A stretch of DNA of 64,000 nt, taken from positions 44,584 to 108,583 of the forward strand of contig JAWAFC010000006.1 in assembly GCA_038890815.1 (NCBI GenBank). The letters run 5' to 3'. A program made the position numbers and the translations under genes. The notes under the pieces are model-generated. The model saw only the letters and a program-made list of their open reading frames with translations, searched no databases and was not told the origin of the DNA. This document shows, piece after piece, positions 33,821-42,326 of the stretch. Position 1 is the stretch's first letter; each line of letters opens with the position of its first letter. Origin of the DNA: JAWAFC01 sp038890815. GTDB taxonomy: Archaea > Micrarchaeota > Micrarchaeia > Burarchaeales > JACRGF01.

Positions 33821-34227
33821 ATCCTGATCGCCTCTCCTCCAGCGCCCACGATCTTCTCCTCAGCCGACTTCGAGAAAGCGCGCGCCCTCACACGTATCGG
33901 GCGGGAGAGGCTTCCCGAGCCAAGCACCTTCCCCTGGAATTCGAAGGAAAGCTTGCCTTCCTTTTCCTCGAGCGCGCCCTTGGCAGCGAGCTCGGCAATG
34001 TCGCGCAGGTTTATGACCGGAAGGCGCACCCTGCGAGGCTGATGGAAACCTCCCACACCGAAATGCTCGGGCTCGTACCTGATGATGTAGCTCCACTTAT
34101 GCTTATGAGAGCCGGCATAGCCCTTTCCCCCGCGGCTGCCCTTCCCGCGCCTGCTCTTTATGTTCCCTCCTCCCCAGCGCCTTGAGCCCAAGTATTTGCG
34201 CGAACGTTTTTTATGACGCCTGGCCAT
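33817..34227 (-). CDS. rpl15: Ribosomal protein uL15
   Basis: A 136-residue L15. The Gly-rich basic N-terminus (RRWGGGNIKSRRGKGSRGGK) and the C-terminal RARAFSKSAEEKIVGAGG are typical. It precedes secY with an ATGA overlap. Confidence 0.95.
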   Translation of the reverse strand: MARRHKKRSRKYLGSRRWGGGNIKSRRGKGSRGGKGYAGSHKHKWSYIIRYEPEHFGVGGFHQPRRVRLPVINLRDIAELAAKGALEEKEGKLSFEFQGKVLGSGSLSRPIRVRARAFSKSAEEKIVGAGGEAIRI

Positions 34228-34236
34228 GGCAGCACC

Positions 34237-34698
34237 TCACATCATTCTCGTCACAAGCTCACCGATATGCCGGCCCCTGTAGCCCAGCGCGCCTTCGGGA
34301 AAAGTCCGCTTGATCTCACCCCAGCCCTTGCGCGGCGGGTGAAGGCGGAAGACTGGCTTGAGCCCGATGTCCTCTGGCCTGAGCTCACAGGCCACGAGTT
34401 TTGCGGCGAGCTGGTCGAACGAGGCGATGTTCATTGCCTTCAGATGGGCGAGCGTGAGACGTTTGTTGCCGGAAAGCCGACCACGCCTTTCGAGCAATTT
34501 TGCGACGAGCGCGGCATCGATCTCCCCCCAAGTGATGTAGTCTTTGCAGGCTCTCAGCATGCCCTCAACAGAGGGCGAGCGGGGAAGCAGGCTGAGATGG
34601 TTGACGCGTGTGAGGCGCAGCAGGCGCAGTGTGGCCTCCACCTCCGGACGGATCCCGGTGCGGCCACGCACGCGTATGACTGCAAGACATTCGGGCAT
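34237..34698 (-). CDS. rpl30: Ribosomal protein uL30
   Basis: A 153-residue archaeal L30, long form. LAVIRVRGRTGIRPEVEATLRLLRL-type start and FRLHPPRKGWGEIKRTFPEG near the C-terminus are characteristic. The ATG at 34698 follows GGTGAG at a suitable distance; a GTG three codons upstream is possible. Confidence 0.94.
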   Translation of the reverse strand: MPECLAVIRVRGRTGIRPEVEATLRLLRLTRVNHLSLLPRSPSVEGMLRACKDYITWGEIDAALVAKLLERRGRLSGNKRLTLAHLKAMNIASFDQLAAKLVACELRPEDIGLKPVFRLHPPRKGWGEIKRTFPEGALGYRGRHIGELVTRMM

Positions 34699-34707
34699 TT
34701 CTCTCAC

Positions 34708-35373
34708 CTAAACGTTCTCCTCCTTCTTGAGCGCGCTCTCCCAATCCCCCTGATAGCGCATGTGGTTTAACGAATCGAGGGCGTTGCGCACGGCCATGGC
34801 GGTGTTGAATACATTGCGCGTGCTTCCCCGAGCAAAGCTCCAGGCATCCTTCACGCCTGCGGCCGACAGAACTTTGCGCACCACCTCGTTAGCCACAATG
34901 CCGACGCCACGCGGAGCCGGCTTGAGCGTGATGACGACGCTGCCCTGTTTTCCAGTTACCTTGATGGGAAGCGAGTGGCGCGTGCCGCACCCGCATTCCC
35001 AAGAGCCACAGCCGAGGGGGAAGCGGATGATTTTGCGCTTGGCATCTTTAACCGCACTTTCAACGGCTGGCCTCACCTCATCGGCCTTCCCCACGCCTAT
35101 TCCGAGATGCCCGTTCCCATCGCCAACCAGCACGACGGCGCGGAATTTTGACTTTCTGCCACAGTCGGTCATCCTTTGCGTGGTTGCCACTTCAATTGTC
35201 TCCTCCCTCAAATTCGGCAGCAACACATCAACGATCTGGTGCTCCAGGATGGGCTTGCCCAGCTCGAACACCTGGTCGATCGAGGTGATCTGTTTGCTAG
35301 CTACCAGCCTGCCCAGCTCGGTCCTCGGCACCCACTCGGGCTTTTCCTCCATACCCTCCATTTGCTCTGCCAT
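34708..35373 (-). CDS. rps5: Ribosomal protein uS5
   Basis: A 221-residue S5. VLVGDGNGHLGIGVGKADEV, GCGSWECGCGTRHSLP and PAPRGVGIVANEVVRKVL are diagnostic. It lies between L18 and L30 as usual. Confidence 0.95.
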   Translation of the reverse strand: MAEQMEGMEEKPEWVPRTELGRLVASKQITSIDQVFELGKPILEHQIVDVLLPNLREETIEVATTQRMTDCGRKSKFRAVVLVGDGNGHLGIGVGKADEVRPAVESAVKDAKRKIIRFPLGCGSWECGCGTRHSLPIKVTGKQGSVVITLKPAPRGVGIVANEVVRKVLSAAGVKDAWSFARGSTRNVFNTAMAVRNALDSLNHMRYQGDWESALKKEENV

Positions 35374-35377
35374 TTGC

Positions 35378-35953
35378 TCACCCGCTCGAAATCTTGTTCT
35401 TCACCTGCTCGAAGAGTTCGGGAAGGCGCTCGGGCTCCACGCCCTCCCTTATGTAAGCGGAAAACTGCTTTGCATACAGCGGAGTTCCTTTGAGCTTTCT
35501 CGCGTACTCGGCGATGTGGCGGCCCGCGAACCGAGCCTCGTCAAAAATCCCATCGCCTGCCGGCACTGTAAGGCCGGCATCGAGCGCGCCCTTGAGCGCT
35601 GCATAGGCAGTACCGCCTTTGCGCGGAGTGGCGAGGCCGGCATCGAGGACAGCGTGTTTGATGCCTTTGGCCAGCGCGCGCTTTGCGGCAAGAAATCCGG
35701 TGAGATAAGCCGTTGGGGTATTGGCGCGAGGTGGCCAGCCGAATGCCCTGAGCTCGCTGCTGTGGGCACACGCGAGCACGAGGTCGCCCTTTTCCGAAAA
35801 TTCGACGAGCTGAACGAGCGTGTGATTCAGGCTCTTACGAAAGACCAGGCGCACGCCGGCCTTGAGCAGCGCGAGCCTCTTGCGATAATTAGTGAGGTTC
35901 TTCCGTCTGCGCCTGAAGGGGACATCGTATGTGGGGCCTGTGGCTTCGGACAT
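35378..35953 (-). CDS. rpl18: Ribosomal protein uL18
   Basis: A 191-residue L18, the 5S rRNA-binding protein. RRRRKNLTNYRKRLALLK, AHSSELRAFGW and RGHI-like DEARFAGRHIAEYARKLKG identify it. It ends adjacent to S5 and begins 1 nt after the L19e stop. Confidence 0.94.
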   Translation of the reverse strand: MSEATGPTYDVPFRRRRKNLTNYRKRLALLKAGVRLVFRKSLNHTLVQLVEFSEKGDLVLACAHSSELRAFGWPPRANTPTAYLTGFLAAKRALAKGIKHAVLDAGLATPRKGGTAYAALKGALDAGLTVPAGDGIFDEARFAGRHIAEYARKLKGTPLYAKQFSAYIREGVEPERLPELFEQVKNKISSG

Positions 35954-36403
35954 CTAAACACCTTTCACGAGATTGTTTTCCTTGAGGTAGGCGAGCAGCG
36001 AAGCTCTTGACTTGAAGGCCATGCCCTTGATCATGTGGTAGATGCGACGAGCTCCCTTAACGAGCTTGTTGGATGCTGCGAGCTCCTTGAGCAGGGCACG
36101 CTGGGCGCGCACCTTGTTCATCCAGATCGTCTTTCTCGCCACGCGTGCATACTTGAGGCCCTTCCGCTTGCCGAGCCCGCGCCTTCGGCCTTTTTTCCTC
36201 TGAATGTGGAGCGCCTTGGCGCGCGCGCGGGAGGGTGAGACTTTTGGTAGCACATAAATTATCCCCTGCTTGATGAGCGCGCGCACATCATCGCGCGTCA
36301 GGGCCTCACTGGCCTTTTTTACCTCGGCGGGCAGAATGCGGATGCGCGAAGTGCCCACTCCGAGAATGTCTGAAGCCATGCGCCTGACGCTCTGTATGCT
36401 CAT
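35954..36403 (-). CDS. rpl19e: Ribosomal protein eL19
   Basis: A 149-residue L19e. MASDILGVGTSRIRILP, the basic block KKGRRRGLGKRKG and KTIWMNKVRAQRALLKEL are typical of the archaeal/eukaryotic family. Confidence 0.95.
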   Translation of the reverse strand: MSIQSVRRMASDILGVGTSRIRILPAEVKKASEALTRDDVRALIKQGIIYVLPKVSPSRARAKALHIQRKKGRRRGLGKRKGLKYARVARKTIWMNKVRAQRALLKELAASNKLVKGARRIYHMIKGMAFKSRASLLAYLKENNLVKGV

Positions 36404-36412
36404 GCTCTCCCC

Positions 36413-36760
36413 CTAGTTCAACACCTTCAGGCCGAGCTGCTTGGCAGCTGCCCTGAGCGCTGCCCTTTTCTTTTCGCCCACGCCGGCCGCGATCCTCACG
36501 GCGTGCAGTTTGCCATCAAGCCCGCGGAGCGCCGACATGCTCGCTACGAGCACCTCGCGCAGTCCGCTGGGATGCAGGCCGCGCAGCGGGCGGGGATTCC
36601 TCCATCCGATGTTTGGCTCGGCGCCCGCGCTCGCACGCTTGAGCCTTTTTTTGTTGTCGATGCCACGCGGCTTGCGCCAGGCATCTTTGACGCGCGCTCT
36701 TCCCTTCCTGCCGTAGTTTTGCTGCTGGAAACGTGGGTGCTTTCTTTTTTGCATGCTCAT
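36413..36760 (-). CDS. rpl32e: Ribosomal protein eL32
   Basis: A 115-residue L32e. KRKHPRFQQQNYGRKGRA, WRKPRGIDNKKRLK and NIGWRNPRPLRGLHPSG are diagnostic. An ATG two codons downstream (MQKRKH) is an alternative start. It overlaps the L6 stop by 4 nt. Confidence 0.95.
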   Translation of the reverse strand: MSMQKRKHPRFQQQNYGRKGRARVKDAWRKPRGIDNKKRLKRASAGAEPNIGWRNPRPLRGLHPSGLREVLVASMSALRGLDGKLHAVRIAAGVGEKKRAALRAAAKQLGLKVLN

Positions 36761-37248
36761 TCCTCCACCGGATAAAGGCCATCCTGGAAAACGCGCGGAT
36801 CCCTGTTTCTGATGCGCAGGGCGGCGCGGAGGTTTGCTGCAGTCTGGCTCACATCCTCCTTGCTCACTCCGCTGAGGATGACGAACGGGGGCTTGACTTC
36901 GACTTTTGTGGAGCCCGCGATGGCGGCGACCCTCGGCTGTTTTTCTCCCAGAAAGTTTTTGATGATAGCCTGCCTGCCTTTCACCTCAACTGAGAATGGA
37001 AAGTGCGCATAGAGCATCTGCAGCTTGATCGTGTAACCCTCACGCACGCCTTTCACCATATTGGCGATGCACGACTCGAGCGTGTTAACGATGTGGCGAG
37101 GGGCCCTGACCGCCACGCCCTGTGGGGTGACCTCAATGGCCACATCGCGAGAGAGCAGCTTCTTCTCAACCCTGCCAAGAGGACCGGAGACTGTCACGAG
37201 ATTGCCGTTCACCTCAAGCTTGACATCTGGTGGAAGCGCTATCACCAA
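36757..37248 (-). CDS. rpl6: Ribosomal protein uL6
   Basis: An L6 of about 163 residues. LEVNGNLVTVSGPLGRVEK, PRHIVNTLESCIANMVKGV and IRNRDPRVFQDGLYPVEE are typical. The frame extends to an ATG at 37269 that would overlap S8. The ribosome-binding sequence GGTGA directly after the S8 stop instead favours TTG 37248 or GTG 37245, giving the family-like start (M)VIALPPDVKLEV. The exact start is uncertain. Confidence 0.9.
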   Translation of the reverse strand: MVIALPPDVKLEVNGNLVTVSGPLGRVEKKLLSRDVAIEVTPQGVAVRAPRHIVNTLESCIANMVKGVREGYTIKLQMLYAHFPFSVEVKGRQAIIKNFLGEKQPRVAAIAGSTKVEVKPPFVILSGVSKEDVSQTAANLRAALRIRNRDPRVFQDGLYPVEE

Positions 37249-37258
37249 TGCATTCACC

Positions 37259-37648
37259 TCAGTACACATAGGCGATGAGCTTGCCCCCAATCCCTCTCTT
37301 TTTGGCCTCGGTGTTGGTGAGCAGGCCCTGGGGGGTTGAGACGATGAGCAGGCCGAAGTCTCGGCTGGGAATGAAGCGCTGCTCCCACTTAGCCCACTCG
37401 TGCTTCTTGACGCTAAAGCGCGGCTTGATGACCCCGCAGTCGTTTATCATGCCCAGCTCCTTGATCCTGAATTCGCCCGATTTGCCGTCATCGACGAACT
37501 CGAACTCGCCGATATAGTTGTGGGCCTGCAATAGGGCGAGCACCTCGCGGATGAGGCGATTGGCTGGCCTGATGGTGCATTCCCTCTGGCCAACCCTGCA
37601 GTGTGTTTTTATCGTGTTCAGCGCATCAGCGAGCGGATCGTTCGTCAT
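37259..37648 (-). CDS. rps8: Ribosomal protein uS8
   Basis: A 129-residue S8. DPLADALNTIKTHCRVGQRE and the C-terminal LLIVSTPQGLLTNTEAKKRG are diagnostic. ATG at 37648, preceded by GGTGGTGTG. Confidence 0.95.
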   Translation of the reverse strand: MTNDPLADALNTIKTHCRVGQRECTIRPANRLIREVLALLQAHNYIGEFEFVDDGKSGEFRIKELGMINDCGVIKPRFSVKKHEWAKWEQRFIPSRDFGLLIVSTPQGLLTNTEAKKRGIGGKLIAYVY

Positions 37649-37656
37649 CACACCAC

Positions 37657-37842
37657 CTAAAATTTCCTGAAGCCTAGCTGCTCGGCTACTTCACGGAAGC
37701 ATCTGCGGCAGATGCGCAGGCCGTAAGAGCGGATGATGCCCCGCGCGGTGCCGCAAAATCTGCACATACGTAGCCCCTTGCCCTTGAAGCGGGTGAGCAG
37801 CCTCTTCACAGAATCGGCTTTTTTCCTGAGCTTTCCGGCCAT
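37657..37842 (-). CDS. rps14: Ribosomal protein uS14, zinc form
   Basis: A 61-residue S14 with a zinc site CRFCGTARGIIRSYGLRICRRC. The start is the ATG of MAGKLRKK; the longer in-frame reading overlaps L5. Order L5-S14-S8 is conserved. Confidence 0.95.
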   Translation of the reverse strand: MAGKLRKKADSVKRLLTRFKGKGLRMCRFCGTARGIIRSYGLRICRRCFREVAEQLGFRKF

Positions 37843-37850
37843 GACAACAC

Positions 37851-38360
37851 CTATGTAGTTGTTACCTTGAGCACAGTGCGCGCGAAAGCCAACCCCTCCT
37901 CCTTTGAGATGAGATGCGACTTTCCGACCTTGCTCCTGGCGCGCCTCTTCCTCGCCACGCGGTAACCCCGGCGGGCAAGCGTGACGCACACATCGAATCC
38001 CAGCATGCCGAGCTTGGGGTCGTATTTGGCGCCCGGGAAATCTATGTACTCCTTGACTCCAAAAGAAAAGTTGCCACGCTCGTCGAAAGACCTTTCTGGA
38101 ATGCGGTAGTTCACGGCGTCGAGCGCCTTGCGCAGGAAGTCAAGCGCCTGCCGGCCGCGCAGGGTTACTTTGGCGCCGATGGGCTCGCCTTTCTTTATCT
38201 TGAACACTGGATTGCGCACGCGAGCACGCGTGGCCACGGGCTGTCTGCCCGTAAGGCGGGCGAGCAGCGCCTTGGCGTTCTCGAGGGGCTGCCCGCTTGC
38301 GCCCACGCCAATGTTGAGCGTGACCTTGTCCACTATTATCTCCCTCATGACATCGCTCAT
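37851..38360 (-). CDS. rpl5: Ribosomal protein uL5
   Basis: A 169-residue L5. VTLNIGVGASGQPLENAKAL, TRARVRNPVFKIKKGEPIGAK and GVKEYIDFPGAKYDPKLGM-type motifs identify it. It binds 5S rRNA together with L18. It overlaps the S4e stop. Confidence 0.95.
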   Translation of the reverse strand: MSDVMREIIVDKVTLNIGVGASGQPLENAKALLARLTGRQPVATRARVRNPVFKIKKGEPIGAKVTLRGRQALDFLRKALDAVNYRIPERSFDERGNFSFGVKEYIDFPGAKYDPKLGMLGFDVCVTLARRGYRVARKRRARSKVGKSHLISKEEGLAFARTVLKVTTT

Positions 38361-39067
38361 GCTATGCCTCCGAAGTCTTGGTCTACCACGAATAGGTATT
38401 TGCGGACCGTGATGAATTCGCGGCCATCGCCCTCAAGCACTGCCTGGGCCTCGCGCGTTGCGGTGCCGGGAATGACGGCCTTCAGGCGTGCAAGCCGTCC
38501 GGCATGCTTGCCTTTGGTGATGAGGCACAGCGCGCCCTCCTTGAGCGGAAGCACTGAGGCCTGTTTTTTCCCGTCAAGCTCAAGCCTGATTGTATCGCCG
38601 ACCTTTACGGGCTTATCGAAGAGGAGCGCGCGACCATCGTGAAGCCGCAGCAGTGTCTTCCCACCTCTCACGGTAGTTTTGCCGAGCACTTTGCAATACT
38701 TGAAGCCGGCCTGTTGCGCGCTGAGCGCGCGAAATACAATGCGCTCCTTGCTGTCAATGCAGGCCCTGTAGTGCGCTTTGAGCGCCGGGATGCTCACCAC
38801 ATCCATGAGCCCGACAGGAAAGCGCTCGTCTCGCACAACACGAGCATCAACCAGCACAGCGCCCTGTTTTATAGCGCGCGTCGCCTCCCGCGCATCGGCC
38901 GCAACGCCCAGCGAGTCGCGCAGTACGGAGAGTAGGGTCACGGCCTGCTTGCTCGGGTGGGGGCCGGGCGAGGGTTTGGCCGCCCACGTGAAGGCTTTTT
39001 TTGCGATGGAAAAGCTCTTGGGCACTGCAATGCGCTTGAGGTGTCGCGTTCCACCTTTCTTGGCCAT
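38357..39067 (-). CDS. rps4e: Ribosomal protein eS4
   Basis: A 236-residue S4e. HLKRIAVPKSFSIAKK, GPHPSKQAVTLLSVLRDSLG and ITKGKHAGRLARL (KOW-like) are diagnostic. The ATG at MAKKGG is chosen; a longer frame reaches into L24. Confidence 0.95.
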   Translation of the reverse strand: MAKKGGTRHLKRIAVPKSFSIAKKAFTWAAKPSPGPHPSKQAVTLLSVLRDSLGVAADAREATRAIKQGAVLVDARVVRDERFPVGLMDVVSIPALKAHYRACIDSKERIVFRALSAQQAGFKYCKVLGKTTVRGGKTLLRLHDGRALLFDKPVKVGDTIRLELDGKKQASVLPLKEGALCLITKGKHAGRLARLKAVIPGTATREAQAVLEGDGREFITVRKYLFVVDQDFGGIA

Positions 39068-39071
39068 CCTC

Positions 39072-39437
39072 TCACTTCCTCGAGCGGTCGAGCACTTCGG
39101 CACGCCGCTTGTCTGTCATGTCAGCTTCGAGTATGAGCAGATTTGAAGGATCGATGGGGCACAGCTTCTCCGTGCCCTTGGCCTCTTTGACCACCACGCC
39201 CTCAACGTATGCCTTGAGCGAGGATAGGTCGATGCGCGCGACCTTGCCGATTTTGCCCTTATGCTCGCCACGCATCACCTTCACCTTGTCGCCCTTCCTC
39301 AGCGGCAGGGAGCGGCGCGCTGTGCCGAGCTTGGCGCGCGCCTCTTTTGACAGATGGGCGGCCATGAGGCGATGCCTGACATGGAGAGGCGCGGCAAAGC
39401 GCGCCTTCCTCTGCTTCCTTGGCTGAATGCTTGACAT
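39072..39437 (-). CDS. rpl24: Ribosomal protein uL24
   Basis: A 121-residue L24. PLHVRHRLMAAHLSKEARAK, the KOW motif KVMRGEHKGKIGKVARIDL and the Lys/Glu-containing C-terminus are typical of archaeal L24. Confidence 0.95.
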   Translation of the reverse strand: MSSIQPRKQRKARFAAPLHVRHRLMAAHLSKEARAKLGTARRSLPLRKGDKVKVMRGEHKGKIGKVARIDLSSLKAYVEGVVVKEAKGTEKLCPIDPSNLLILEADMTDKRRAEVLDRSRK

Positions 39438-39440
39438 ACC

Positions 39441-39839
39441 TCACACCACTGCCGCGGCAATGGCGGCAACCTTTGGATATCGCTCGGCGACCTCGCGGGC
39501 GATCGCGCCCTTTATCTCAGTTCCCTTTGGTAGGCCCTGCTCATCGATGAGCACGACCGCATTGTCCTCAAATGCAACGCGCAGGCCGTTCGCACGCCTG
39601 AACTCCTTGCGCTGGCGGATGATGACCGCGCGCTCTATTTTTTTCTTGAGCTGTGGCGCGCCGGCCTTTACCGTGACGATGACAGGGTCGGCGATACCGG
39701 CTTTCGGGTAGCGCGCCCTGCGCGCCTTCCAGCCCGGCACGCCTATTATCTGCACTATGCGCGCGCCGCTGTTGTCATCGCATATAAGCCTGGAGCCGAC
39801 CTGAAGCGCTTTCGGGATGCGAGCGGCAAGCCCCTTCAT
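39441..39839 (-). CDS. rpl14: Ribosomal protein uL14
   Basis: A 132-residue L14. SRLICDDNSGARIVQIIGV, KAGAPQLKKKIERAVIIRQR and EDNAVVLIDEQGLPKGTEI-type strands identify it. Confidence 0.96.
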   Translation of the reverse strand: MKGLAARIPKALQVGSRLICDDNSGARIVQIIGVPGWKARRARYPKAGIADPVIVTVKAGAPQLKKKIERAVIIRQRKEFRRANGLRVAFEDNAVVLIDEQGLPKGTEIKGAIAREVAERYPKVAAIAAAVV

Positions 39840-39840
39840 G

Positions 39841-40143
39841 TCATTCCCTCCTGCTGAGCACCTCGACGACGGTCCAGGCCTTTGTCTTGCTTATCCGCCT
39901 GCACTCGGCTATGCGCACGATGTCGCCTTCCTTGGCGGCGATGCAGTCGGGGTTGTGGGCCGGAATGCGCGAGCGCTTGCGCGCGAGCCTTTCGTATTTT
40001 GGAATGCGCCGTGTGTACTCGCGCTGCACGATGACCGAGCGATGCGCCTTATCGCTCACGACGACGCCAATCATCTCGCCGCCTCTGGTGCGCAGCGAGC
40101 CATGGCGGAAACAGTGCGGATCGGTGCAAGTTTGCTCAGCCAT
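39841..40143 (-). CDS. rps17: Ribosomal protein uS17
   Basis: A 100-residue S17 with TCTDPHCFRHGSLRTRGG and PAHNPDCIAAKEGDIVRIAE. The ATG at MAEQTC overlaps the end of the Rpp29 gene by 8 nt; the longer frame lies inside that gene. Confidence 0.95.
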   Translation of the reverse strand: MAEQTCTDPHCFRHGSLRTRGGEMIGVVVSDKAHRSVIVQREYTRRIPKYERLARKRSRIPAHNPDCIAAKEGDIVRIAECRRISKTKAWTVVEVLSRRE

Positions 40144-40423
40144 GACCAACCTCCTTAGCAAGCTTCTTGAGCCTTTCAACGGGGTCGAGCGCTATGAGCG
40201 AGCCCCGCACGAGGGCCTCGCCTCCTTGTGGCAGATGAAAGCGGAAGGTGCAGGCGCGCTTTGGGATACAGCGCGTGCGCCCAGCATGCTCAAGCGTTAG
40301 CGTGTTCTTTGTCTCATCGACAACCACGCCGGCTAGCCCGATGAGTGGCTTTGAAGTCGACTCAACAACCTCGGCCCGCAGGCCGATGAGTTCGTGCACG
40401 ATGATGTTTTGTTTGGTTATCAT
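40136..40423 (-). CDS. rnp1: RNase P protein component 1 (Rpp29/Pop4)
   Basis: A 95-residue Rpp29. NIIVHELIGLRAEVVES, GLAGVVVDETKNTLTLE and GSLIALDPVERLKKL match the Sm-like fold family. It is a protein subunit of RNase P, so tRNA 5' processing by an RNA-containing enzyme is expected. It overlaps the aIF1 stop by TGATG and lies at the usual S17-adjacent site. Confidence 0.94.
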   Translation of the reverse strand: MITKQNIIVHELIGLRAEVVESTSKPLIGLAGVVVDETKNTLTLEHAGRTRCIPKRACTFRFHLPQGGEALVRGSLIALDPVERLKKLAKEVGHG

Positions 40424-40728
40424 CACCTCACCACGATGCTCGATTCGGGATAGCCGATGGCCACGAGCGCGGCTTTCACTTTCTCCCTCTGCTCGCCCTG
40501 CAGGATGATCACGCCGTCCTTGGCAGTGCCGCCACACGCGAGCCTGTGCTTGAGCTCTTTTGCAGTCTTCTCGAGCACTCCCGACTCGAGTCCCTCTATG
40601 ATCGTCACGAGCTTTCCAAACCTCTTCTTCGTGGAATACACTTTGATCTTCTGCGCCTCCTCCTTTTCAAGAGCTTCACAGGCGCAGATTTCTTTCGGAA
40701 GACCGCAGGTGCGGCAGATTTCGGCCAT
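40423..40728 (-). CDS. Translation initiation factor aIF1 (SUI1)
   Basis: A 101-residue SUI1-family factor. The N-terminus has a zinc motif (CRTCGLPKEICAC). The SUI1 core shows KRFGKLVTIIEGLE, LACGGTAKDGVIILQG and the C-terminal VAIGYPESSIVV. It controls start-codon selection, relevant here since leaderless and non-ATG starts are common. Confidence 0.94.
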   Translation of the reverse strand: MAEICRTCGLPKEICACEALEKEEAQKIKVYSTKKRFGKLVTIIEGLESGVLEKTAKELKHRLACGGTAKDGVIILQGEQREKVKAALVAIGYPESSIVVR

Positions 40729-40737
40729 TTTCCCAAA

Positions 40738-41130
40738 TCACCTCTTTTTCTCCTTTTTTTCTCTCGATGAGCGCAATTTTTTCGGCTTTTCTTCTTTCGC
40801 CCCCTTTGGCTTTTGCTTCACCCTTGCTGTCTTTTTCTCTTCAGGCTTTCCCTCCCTCTCAGCTCTGGATTCCTCCTTCGCCTCTTTTTTCTGCGGAGGG
40901 GGCAGCAGTGTGCTGGCAACTTCCTCTATGTCAATGCCGCGCTGGCGCGCTATGGTGAGGATGCGGGCAACGGTGCGCCTAAGCTCGCGTATCCTGCCCG
41001 GGTTCTTAGGTCTGCCACCAGCGGCCACAATGCCGAGCTCTGAATACAGCTCCTCGCGGAGCTCGCGTAGCCTGCCCGCCATGGTGGGGGCATCCAGTTC
41101 ACGCAGCTCATCGCTTCTCAGTATGGCCAT
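40738..41130 (-). CDS. rpl29: Ribosomal protein uL29 with a long charged tail
   Basis: The first 75 residues are a normal L29 (ILRSDELRELD, ELRELREELYSELG, NPGRIRELRRTVARILTIAR). The remaining 55 residues are low-complexity Lys/Glu/Arg (KKEAKEESRAEREGKPEEKK and similar). Archaeal L29 is usually about 70 residues. The tail is in frame and ends in a stop before aIF1. Confidence 0.92.
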   Translation of the reverse strand: MAILRSDELRELDAPTMAGRLRELREELYSELGIVAAGGRPKNPGRIRELRRTVARILTIARQRGIDIEEVASTLLPPPQKKEAKEESRAEREGKPEEKKTARVKQKPKGAKEEKPKKLRSSREKKEKKR

Positions 41131-41795
41131 CACTCAACCTCCTTCGCTTGAGGAAGCGTTTCCTCGGCCTCGCTTATCACGCGCGGAAGCTCCACAGGCT
41201 TGAGGACCTTCTTGTCCGGAAACTCGGTGCCGGGCGGCACGATGCGCACGAGCACGCCGATGGCGCCGCTCTTGGGATAGGCCGTGACGTGTGCCACGCG
41301 CACCGAGCGTGCTGGCTCTCCGGCCTTTGGGATGTAGCCAGCACTCACGCGCAGCGAGCGCGCCCTGCCTCCCTTGGCGGCTATCTTGCCGCTCGCCACG
41401 ATTTCGGCCCCGAGCGCGCCGGCGCTCATGACCGTCTTGAGGGCGGCATGCAGCACACGCCTTGTGTTCTTTCCCATCTCGATGAGCTTGACCACCCTTT
41501 TTGCCACGAGGCGTGGCTCGAGGTCTGGGTTTTGGACATCGGCCACGCTGATCTGTGGATTCTCAATGCCGAACTCCCTCTGGATGGCTTCGGTGAGGTC
41601 GTGAATCGAGCGGCCTTTCTTGCCTATCACGCGACCCGGATTTGTAACCTCGACGGCGATGCGTGTGACCATGGGCGTGCGCTGTATCTCAACGCGCGAG
41701 AAGCCCGCCCTATCCAGCTCCTTCTCCAGAAAGTTCGCAACCTTAAAGCGCACGATTGCATCCTCGATGAATTTCCTCTCCACGGCCATTGTCAT
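41130..41795 (-). CDS. rps3: Ribosomal protein uS3
   Basis: A 221-residue S3. The KH domain has NPGRVIGKKGRSIHDLTEAI; SAGALGAEIVASGKI and RARSLRVSAGYIPKAGEP follow. Three possible starts (GTG 41798, ATG 41795, ATG 41789) lie at the L22 stop. Confidence 0.95.
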   Translation of the reverse strand: MTMAVERKFIEDAIVRFKVANFLEKELDRAGFSRVEIQRTPMVTRIAVEVTNPGRVIGKKGRSIHDLTEAIQREFGIENPQISVADVQNPDLEPRLVAKRVVKLIEMGKNTRRVLHAALKTVMSAGALGAEIVASGKIAAKGGRARSLRVSAGYIPKAGEPARSVRVAHVTAYPKSGAIGVLVRIVPPGTEFPDKKVLKPVELPRVISEAEETLPQAKEVE

Positions 41796-41797
41796 CA

Positions 41798-42322
41798 CTA
41801 GGCGACTGCCTTGATTTTCTCTTTCCTCTCCTCTTTTTTCTCCTTCTTCTCTTCCTTTCTCGCCACGGGCTTAGCGCCCGGCGCCTCGGTGAGGATTATC
41901 TCGACTTTGGCTGTCTCAAGATCGCTACGGATGCGCCTGCCCTTGCTCTGCAGGCGCGGCAGTATGCCCATCTTGTTTGCGCAGGCATGCGCCACAAGCA
42001 GTGGCTCGCCGAGACCTTTGAAGGAGGCGTTGGCGATGGCGTTGTTGAGCACCTTGAGCACCTCCGAGGCTGCCTTGCGTGGCCACCTCCCCTTTCGCCC
42101 GCCAAGCTCCCTCCTGTGGCCCAGCTTCTTGTTGAACTTTCTGAATAGGATGGGAACCTCGCCCGCAGCCGCCTTTGTGAGGAGCGCCTTGGCAGCGTCG
42201 GCTGTCTTTCCCTTAATGGCAGCGCACACTTGGGAGAGGTCCTTGTAGCTCGCATTGATGTCAATGCCCATCGCTTTGGCATGCCGCGCCTCAGTGCTCC
42301 ATGAATAACCGAAATTTGGCAT
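41798..42322 (-). CDS. rpl22: Ribosomal protein uL22
   Basis: A 174-residue L22. ASYKDLSQVCAAIKGKTAD, GHRRELGGRKGRWPRKAASE and GRRIRSDLETAKVEIILTE are typical. The last 25 residues form a Lys/Glu-rich tail (KEEKKEKKEERKEK). ATG at MPNFGYSW; the longer frame runs into S19. Confidence 0.95.
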   Translation of the reverse strand: MPNFGYSWSTEARHAKAMGIDINASYKDLSQVCAAIKGKTADAAKALLTKAAAGEVPILFRKFNKKLGHRRELGGRKGRWPRKAASEVLKVLNNAIANASFKGLGEPLLVAHACANKMGILPRLQSKGRRIRSDLETAKVEIILTEAPGAKPVARKEEKKEKKEERKEKIKAVA

Positions 42323-42326
42323 GTTC

